DNA of 64,000 nt from Ascarosepion bandense (lineage: Eukaryota > Mollusca > Cephalopoda > Sepiida > Sepiidae), in contig JBBBDQ010001921.1 of assembly GCA_037127315.1 (NCBI GenBank), positions 523,501-587,500 of the forward strand. The letters are read 5' to 3'. Positions 58,825-64,000 of this stretch are shown piece by piece (within the stretch, counting starts at the first letter, position 1; each line of letters opens with the position of its first letter). The position numbers and the translations under genes are program-made. The notes under the pieces are model-generated. The model ran no database searches. It saw nothing but the letters and a program-made list of their open reading frames with translations, and had not been told where the DNA came from.

Positions 58825-59432
58825 TCTAAATCTAATCTAATCTAAATCTATCTTATCTAAATGGAACTTGTCTGTGTGTGTATGTGTGTGTGTGTGTCTG
58901 TTACCTATAGACTCTGAAACGGCTGAACCAATTTTCTTGAAAATTTACACAGTTGTACTATAAGCGTCTGCAAGTGTTCTCAGGTAGACTTTGTGTCGAG
59001 GTGCCCTCGATAAATATCGAAAATCGATAATCGAAAAAATCAGGTTATAGAAGGATTGGTCTGATTTTAATCAAATTTGATACACTCACAGACAAAGACA
59101 TAAGAAATGATATTCAGAAGTTTCAAAGTTGCAGTTCTTACAATAGTGCAGAAAATCGATAATATATATATGTAAAAGGCAAAATGTTTGTGTGTGTGTG
59201 TCTGTCTGTATGTCTTTTATACAAATCCACAATATTTATCCGATTCTCATCAAACTTCAAAATTTTACTTACATCCATTCATTTTTCTTTCAGTCTACGG
59301 TTTTGCTTTAACTGGAAAAAACTCTTGTTTTTTAGTCTTTTGTGCCAATGTCCAAAGAGTCTGAGCTCCAGGACCATGGATTAGTTTTAAATCTTTCATT
59401 ACATCCGAGCAACGCCGGGTTATACTGCTAGT
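58825..59432 (+). mobile_element. Composite Helitron-like repeat, plus strand
   Basis: TCTAAA-rich start, AAATGGAACTTGTCTGTG, CTATAGACTCTGAAACGGC, TACTATAAGCGTCTGCAAG, GCAGAAAATCGATAATATAT, AAAAGGCAAAATGTTTGTG, AGTCTGAGCTCCAGGACCAT, ending GTTATACTGCTAG before T. Module B is internally deleted. Confidence 0.6.
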
Positions 59433-59894
59433 ATATATATGTATCAGAACAGCAACTTTAACAACTTAAAGTTCATGAAGTAAGAATTGTATTCACATGC
59501 AAAAGAGACAGTCAAGTGGTTATAGCATTGACTTCAATGCAAGAAAGAAAAAGCTATATAGACACTGTGATCAGTATATACATAGAAAGAAACAAACCCC
59601 AAAAGGTATATATAAACAGTGGGATAAGCATGAACAGGAATTGATTAATAATTCATTTACTCAACACATTTTAAGAGAAATGGATTTTGAAATAAACAAA
59701 TGGTTTAATATATTGATAATGACAAACCAAAATGTTCTATTTTATTAAGTGTTCTTAATGTACTTAAAAATACAGATTCTTAGATACACAAACACTTATA
59801 GAAATAGAAGGGAGTATATATTCATGCGTATTTAAATCATGCCTGACTCCAGGGTTATTATTTGATGATGTCATTGTTGGAGGCACTTTTATAT
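59433..59894. other. Unassigned sequence with one 83-codon frame
   Basis: The plus-strand frame 59497-59748 is hydrophilic and Lys/Gln-rich (KRQSSGYSIDFNARKKK at the start). It has no recognised domain, splice sites or relatives in the window; it is noted, not called as a gene. Confidence 0.3.
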
Positions 59895-60289
59895 AAATGT
59901 GCGGGAATCTATCTCAATCTGTTCATATCTATGTATCTATTTCAGTGTGTTCATATCTATCTATTTTAGTCTCTTCATATCTATCTCAATCTGTTCATAT
60001 CTACCAATCTTTGTTGATATCTATCAATCTTTGTCTGTTGATATCAGTTTTTGTCTGCTGACATCTATCAATCTATCAATCTACTACTGATATCTATTTA
60101 TTGATCTTGGACTATTGATATCTATCTATCTATCTATCTATCGATCTTGGACTATTGATATCTATCTATCTTGGATTGTTGATATCTAACCTATTTATCT
60201 ATCTCTCAGAATGTTGATATCTATTCATTTCTTTCTCTCTCAAACTGTTGATATCTATCCATCTCTCTCTCTCGGACTGTTGATATTTA

Positions 60290-60350
<61 letters not shown>

Positions 60351-60800
60351 CTGTTGATATCTATCCATCCCTCTGTCACTCCCAGACTGTTGATATCTAT
60401 TGATCTCTCTCTCGGACAGTTGATATCTATCCATTTCTCTCTCTCTCTGACAGTTGATATATATCCATCTCTCTCTTTGAACTGTTGATATCTGTCCATC
60501 TCTTTGTCTCCCTTGGACTGTTGATTTCTATTCATCTCTCTCTCTCTCAAACTGTTGATATCTATCCATCTCTCTATCTCTCTCTCTCGGACTGTTGATA
60601 TATATCCATCTCTCTCTCTCTCTCTCCCTCTCTCTCTCTCTCCCTCTCTGAGTGTTGACATCTGTCCATCTCTCTCTCTCTCTCTCTCTGAGTGTTGATA
60701 TCTATCCATCTCTCTCTCTCTCTGAGTGTTGATATCTATCCGTCTCTCTCTCTCTCGGACTGTTGATATCTCTCTACACATCTATCCCAGACTATTGATA
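59895..60800. repeat. TC-rich minisatellite with a TGTTGATATCTATC core
   Basis: Irregular units of roughly 40-50 bp: TGTTGATATCTATCCATCTC followed by a (TC)n of variable length and GGAC. The left third is an older version with TTCATATCTATCTCAATCTG. The Arg/Glu-rich 164-codon minus frame (60287-60781) is translation of this repeat. Confidence 0.92.
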
Positions 60801-60944
60801 TCTATCAACTCTCTTGCTGGCTCCAAATGTAATGGCTTTTATTTATTTAGATCATGACGGTATGGCAGGGAGAGGGGGCATGTAGTCTAGGCAAAGGATA
60901 ATATGCACCCTGCTTAGTTTTTCTAACAAGATTTCTCCAATATT

Positions 60945-61515
60945 GTTATGAAGTAATAAACTGATCCCCCACTAATTATACTTTATATAATAATGTAATA
61001 TAATCTATCTCTTCTCCCTCCAGCTATGAGTCAAATAACAGGACAGATTGGGTTCTATAGCCTTGGCTGGCAACCAGTCTACTGCAGAAAGCAATGCCAA
61101 CCTACTGCGGGATAATCTTCTGCCCAGACAGTCATGTCTCTTTCGAGACATGATCGCCCAAGCGTGTATCATGTATGGCACTTAACTGACTGACTGAATA
61201 TAATAGTTGGAATTATGATTAAGGCTTCTACTGGGCATAAAGTGGGGGATCAGTTTTCTATTGTTATGAAGTAATAAACTGATCCCCCATTAATTATACT
61301 TTATATAATAATGTGATATAATCTATCTCTTCTCCCTCCAGCTATGAGTCAAATAACAGGCCAGATTGGGTTCTATAGCCTTGGCTGGCAACCAGTCTAC
61401 TGCAGAAAGCAATGCCAACCTACTGCGGGATAATCTTCTGCCCAGACAGTCATGTCTCTTTCGAGACCTGATCAACCAAGCGTGTATCACGTATGGCACT
61501 TAACTGACGGACTGA
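60945..61515 (+). repeat. Tandem MITE/SINE-1 units, period 318 bp
   Basis: GCTATGAGTCAAATAACAGG occurs at 61023 and 61341. Each truncated SINE-1 is preceded by the spacer with 13-bp perfect arms (61244-61256 and 61276-61288, GGGGGATCAGTTT). SINE-1 tails with ACTGAC end each unit. Confidence 0.75.
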
Positions 61516-61906
61516 TGTAAATAAATAAATATATTGGTCAATAAATAAACCAAAACTGAGCTTCTACTCAAATATGACTAACCATTAAAAATAATATATA
61601 AACAAAAAAAAACTAAAACTGACCGTATGGTGAAAATGGAAGAAACTAAAGTGATTGTTTCAATTAATTTGCACAATGTAAGGAGTGTGTGTGTGTATAT
61701 ATATATATCTGGGTGGCAACAGTTCTTTTGAGCATGTTACAATAAATATGACTATTAAGAAAGATTTAACTAATTTTTTCTAAAGTTCTTTCAGCATCCT
61801 AAATTTTTTTTATATGGTTAGTTCTTGAAGGCTGTCACAATGCGTTTAGTAAAATAAAGGAAAGTAAAGAAGTTTTTGGGTATTACCTATTTATTATACA
61901 TTAATA
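61516..61906. other. Unassigned AT-rich sequence
   Basis: (TG)n/(TA)n at 61686-61708. CAAATATGACTAACCATTAAAAATAA near 61580 resembles the outer end of the tRNA-Leu-like SINE. No gene seen. Confidence 0.35.
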
Positions 61907-61935
61907 TTTCGAGATCAAAATCTCATCTTCAGAAT
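61850..61935 (-). mobile_element. 3'-end fragment of a retroelement with CTGAAGA-hairpin-GAAA motif
   Basis: Minus strand: CTGAAGATGAGATTTTGATC, TCGAAATATTAATGTATAAT, AAATAGGTAATACCCAAAAA. GAGAT/ATCTC forms a perfect stem between CTGAAGAT and GAAA. Confidence 0.5.
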
Positions 61936-62032
61936 GGCAGAGGAGCGTATGTCTGTCCGAGTGAGTTCGTGCCTTTCAAGGAATGGCCATTCCTGGCTGC
62001 TGTTGGTGCTGCTGTCATTAATTTTACTGTGT

Positions 62033-62059
62033 GTTTGTGTGTGTAAGTGTGTTAGAGCA

Positions 62060-62098
<39 letters not shown>
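62033..62098. repeat. (TG)n microsatellite
   Basis: Nearly pure TG dinucleotides with a short interruption at 62044-62065. Confidence 0.9.
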
Positions 62099-62381
62099 TA
62101 TCTATGTGATTTACAGTTGGGACCTTTTTCTGTTCTGATGATGTCAGTAAAAATTTTTTTTGTTTTTAGGGACAATTTTTATATTCCTTAAACTTTGACA
62201 AAATGAAAAAATGCTAGACTGAAGAAAAAATATAATAAAAAAATTAAATCTTCCTTGTCAGCAGTATTTAGAATTATATATATATATATATATATGAAAA
62301 AAAGGACGTAATTGTTCTAACTTAATGATCCAAATATGCTTGAATAAAGATGTACTGCTTATATATAGATATAATTTTGCA

Positions 62382-62706
62382 GGGGGCTACATAAAACAAA
62401 AAGATTAGATAGGAGGAGAATGAAGAGAAAGGAAAAGAGGAACCAGTTACAGGGGGTGTCAGAGAAGGGAGCAAGAGAAGGGAGGAGAGTAAAGAGAAAG
62501 ACGAACCAGTTACAGGGGGTGTCAGTGAAAGGAGCAAGAGAAGGATGGGAATACAGGTGTGATGACAGTTGCGAAGGTAGCGAGAAAGGAAAAGATATAC
62601 AGGGTGATGTAGAAAGAACTGGAGTCAAGTGATTAAGAGATGGGTATTGACATTGCATTTAAAATCCTAGAGGTTGTAGCTGTCAGGGAAGCAAGAATAT
62701 GGAGGA
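62382..62706 (-). mobile_element. LINE-A 3' UTR fragment with a 73-bp tandem duplication
   Basis: GCAGGGGGCTACATAAAAC, CATTGCATTTAAAATCCTAG and GTTGTAGCTGTCAGGGAAGC are LINE-A 3' blocks in reverse. AACCAGTTACAGGGGGTGTC occurs at 62441 and 62514. The copy is cut at 62706 by SINE-2. Confidence 0.8.
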
Positions 62707-62904
62707 GAGTACCCTGATTGAGCACTGTGTATAATGATAATATACACGCTAAAAAGTCTACCTCCTTCTACCGAGCGCCCATAGCGCAGAGGTAGAATCA
62801 CCAACTGATACCAATTTGGTCAAGTTTCAATCCTGGGTTAAAAGAAATCGGAGTCTAACCATACTGATGAGCTGTGATACAGCAAAACAGATCTGTCTGC
62901 GGAT

Positions 62905-62938
<34 letters not shown>
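62707..62938 (+). mobile_element. SINE-2 with adjoining (TA)n
   Basis: CCTGATTGAGCACTGTG, TAGCGCAGAGGTAGAATC (A-box region), AAGTTTCAATCCTGGG (B-box region), GATGAGCTGTGATACAGC, CTGCGGATGAC, then TA repeats at 62909-62938. Confidence 0.75.
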
Positions 62939-62945
<7 letters not shown>

Positions 62946-63381
62946 ATTTTTTTTTTAATTGTTTCACTCCAAGCAAGGCAGTAATGCCACTGATGTTCAG
63001 GGGGCTACATAAGAGAAAAAGATTAGATAGGAGGAGAGTAAAGAGAAAGACAAACCAGTTACAGGGGTTATCAGAGAAGGGAGCAAGAGAAGGATGGTAA
63101 TACAGGTGGGATGATAGTCGCAAATGTAGAGAGAAAGGAAAGGATATACAGGTTGGTGTAGAAAGAACTGGAGTCAAGTGGATAAGAGATGGGTATTGAC
63201 ATTGCATTTAAATTCCTGACAGTTGCAAAGGCAGAGAGAAAGGAAAAGAACAAGATAGAACAAGATATACAGGTTGGTGTAGAAAGAACTGGAGTCAAGT
63301 GGTTAAGAGATGGGTATTGACATTGCATTTAAATTCCTGGAGGTTATAGCCGTCAGGAAAGCAAGAATTTGGAAGAGAGTG
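62946..63381 (-). mobile_element. LINE-A 3' end with a 121-bp tandem duplication
   Basis: Poly-T 62948-62957, AATTGTTTCACTCCAAGCAA, GGCAGTAATGCCACTGATG, the 3' UTR, and two copies of GATATACAGGTTGGTGTAGA at 63143 and 63264, each followed by GGGTATTGACATTGCATTTA. Ends in the ORF-end block (GTCAGGAAAGCAAGAATTTG). Confidence 0.85.
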
Positions 63382-63539
63382 TATATAGGATTCATATTTA
63401 TGTATATACACGGTATGACATATAATTTGTCTTCTAAATTATGCATAAATGAAAATGACATTGACATCTAATTTTAACAGATAATATATTTACTAAAATA
63501 TCTTGAAATATTAAAGAATAAAATTTATTTAATGAAAGA
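63382..63539. other. AT-rich sequence
   Basis: No recognised feature. Confidence 0.3.
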
Positions 63540-63880
63540 ATCATTGAATTTAACCATGGCCATCAGATGACTTCCGAATCAGCTTGACCTCTTCTTGATA
63601 ATCTTTGCCTTTAGTTCATCTTTTGTGTTACAAGGAGTTTTGTTGGTCTATTGCTCGACTGTGCCCCACACGAGGGGTTTGTAAGATGGGGAGTTAGGTG
63701 TACGCATGTAAGAGCTGATGTGGTCGCAGAAACTATCTGACGACCATGACTGTGTTTTCCTGTTTGTGTGGCATGGTGCAGAGTCCTGTTGCCAGACATT
63801 GGACCTACTAGCAACCATCATCTCAACCCAGTGCAGAGCTACCTTCTCAAGGCACTTGAGGTAAACGTTTATACAAATCC
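63540..63880 (-). mobile_element. Mariner-like transposase C-terminal (DDE) fragment
   Basis: The minus strand reads YLKCLEKVALHWVEMM, NVWQQDSAPCHTNRKTQSW, then MRTPNSPSYKPLVWGTVE and NKTPCNTKDELKAKI. QQDSAPCHT holds the second catalytic Asp of mariner transposases. The third acidic position, normally in an NSPDxNPLDY block, is disrupted (NSPSYKPLVWG), so the enzyme would be dead. It is a different region from the fragment at 53045; whether they are one family cannot be told. The ORF start and inverted repeats are missing. Confidence 0.8.
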
Positions 63881-64000
63881 TATATCATCCAACCGTCAAC
63901 TAAAACACACAAAGTAAAATTGCACACTTGCAAAAGTGGATCAAAACAACTAAAAACTATTTGGAAATATTGTTTATTTATTCAGATCAAAAGTACTTTT

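Noticed and set aside
59497..59748. 83-codon frame as a host gene
   Set aside because: No recognised domain, repeat-surrounded, no splice signals; it cannot be distinguished from chance in AT-rich DNA.
60287..60781. 164-codon Arg/Glu-rich frame
   Set aside because: Produced by the (TC)n/TGTTGATATC minisatellite; no non-repetitive content.
61934..62191. 85-codon plus frame with Leu/Cys/Val stretch
   Set aside because: Half of it is (TG)n microsatellite translation, and it begins in a retroelement 3' end.

Overview
This is eukaryotic, AT-rich, intron- and repeat-dominated DNA, most likely from a cephalopod mollusc (octopus-like). The inference rests on abundant tRNA-derived SINEs of the kind described from squid and octopus, dense (TA)n/(CA)n microsatellites, several LINE, Penelope-like, mariner and Helitron-like remnants, and one short exon with GT-AG borders. 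There is no bacterial gene organisation, and almost every long reading frame is a by-product of repeats.

Layout. 1-12.75 kb is a nest of fragments of one non-LTR retrotransposon, called LINE-A here (RT with YADD, C-terminus with RLWNSLP, 3' tail ending GATTAAAA). Mixed in are SINEs, two foldback elements, a Gypsy gag/protease remnant, a Penelope-type RT remnant and an RTE-like LINE. 12.78-38.6 kb is a huge head-to-tail satellite with a 161-bp monomer (roughly 155-160 copies), interrupted once at 30.46-30.99 kb. The monomer is recognisably built from the end of the LINE-A ORF plus its 3' UTR and tail. The left edge of the array still carries extra LINE-A sequence, apparently the founder junction. 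38.6-46.6 kb holds Helitron-like composites, an inverted pair of tRNA-Leu-like SINEs, a full-length 5S rRNA-like sequence and a Penelope GIY-YIG remnant. 46.614-46.724 kb, minus strand, is the only convincing host coding sequence: a symmetrical phase 1-1 exon encoding one LDL-receptor class A domain. 46.7-64 kb is again intronic or intergenic repeat DNA: SINE/MITE tandem composites, an RTE LINE with a 5' inversion, mariner transposase fragments, palindromic MITEs, TC-rich minisatellite and further LINE-A tails.

Taken together, the window looks like intronic/intergenic DNA around an LDLa-containing gene. Its outstanding feature is a 26-kb satellite born from a retrotransposon 3' end. Other LINE-A copies at 62.4 and 63.1 kb show smaller tandem duplications in the same 3' region, which may illustrate the route from dispersed repeat to satellite. 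Copy numbers and homologies were judged by eye; nothing was searched against a database.
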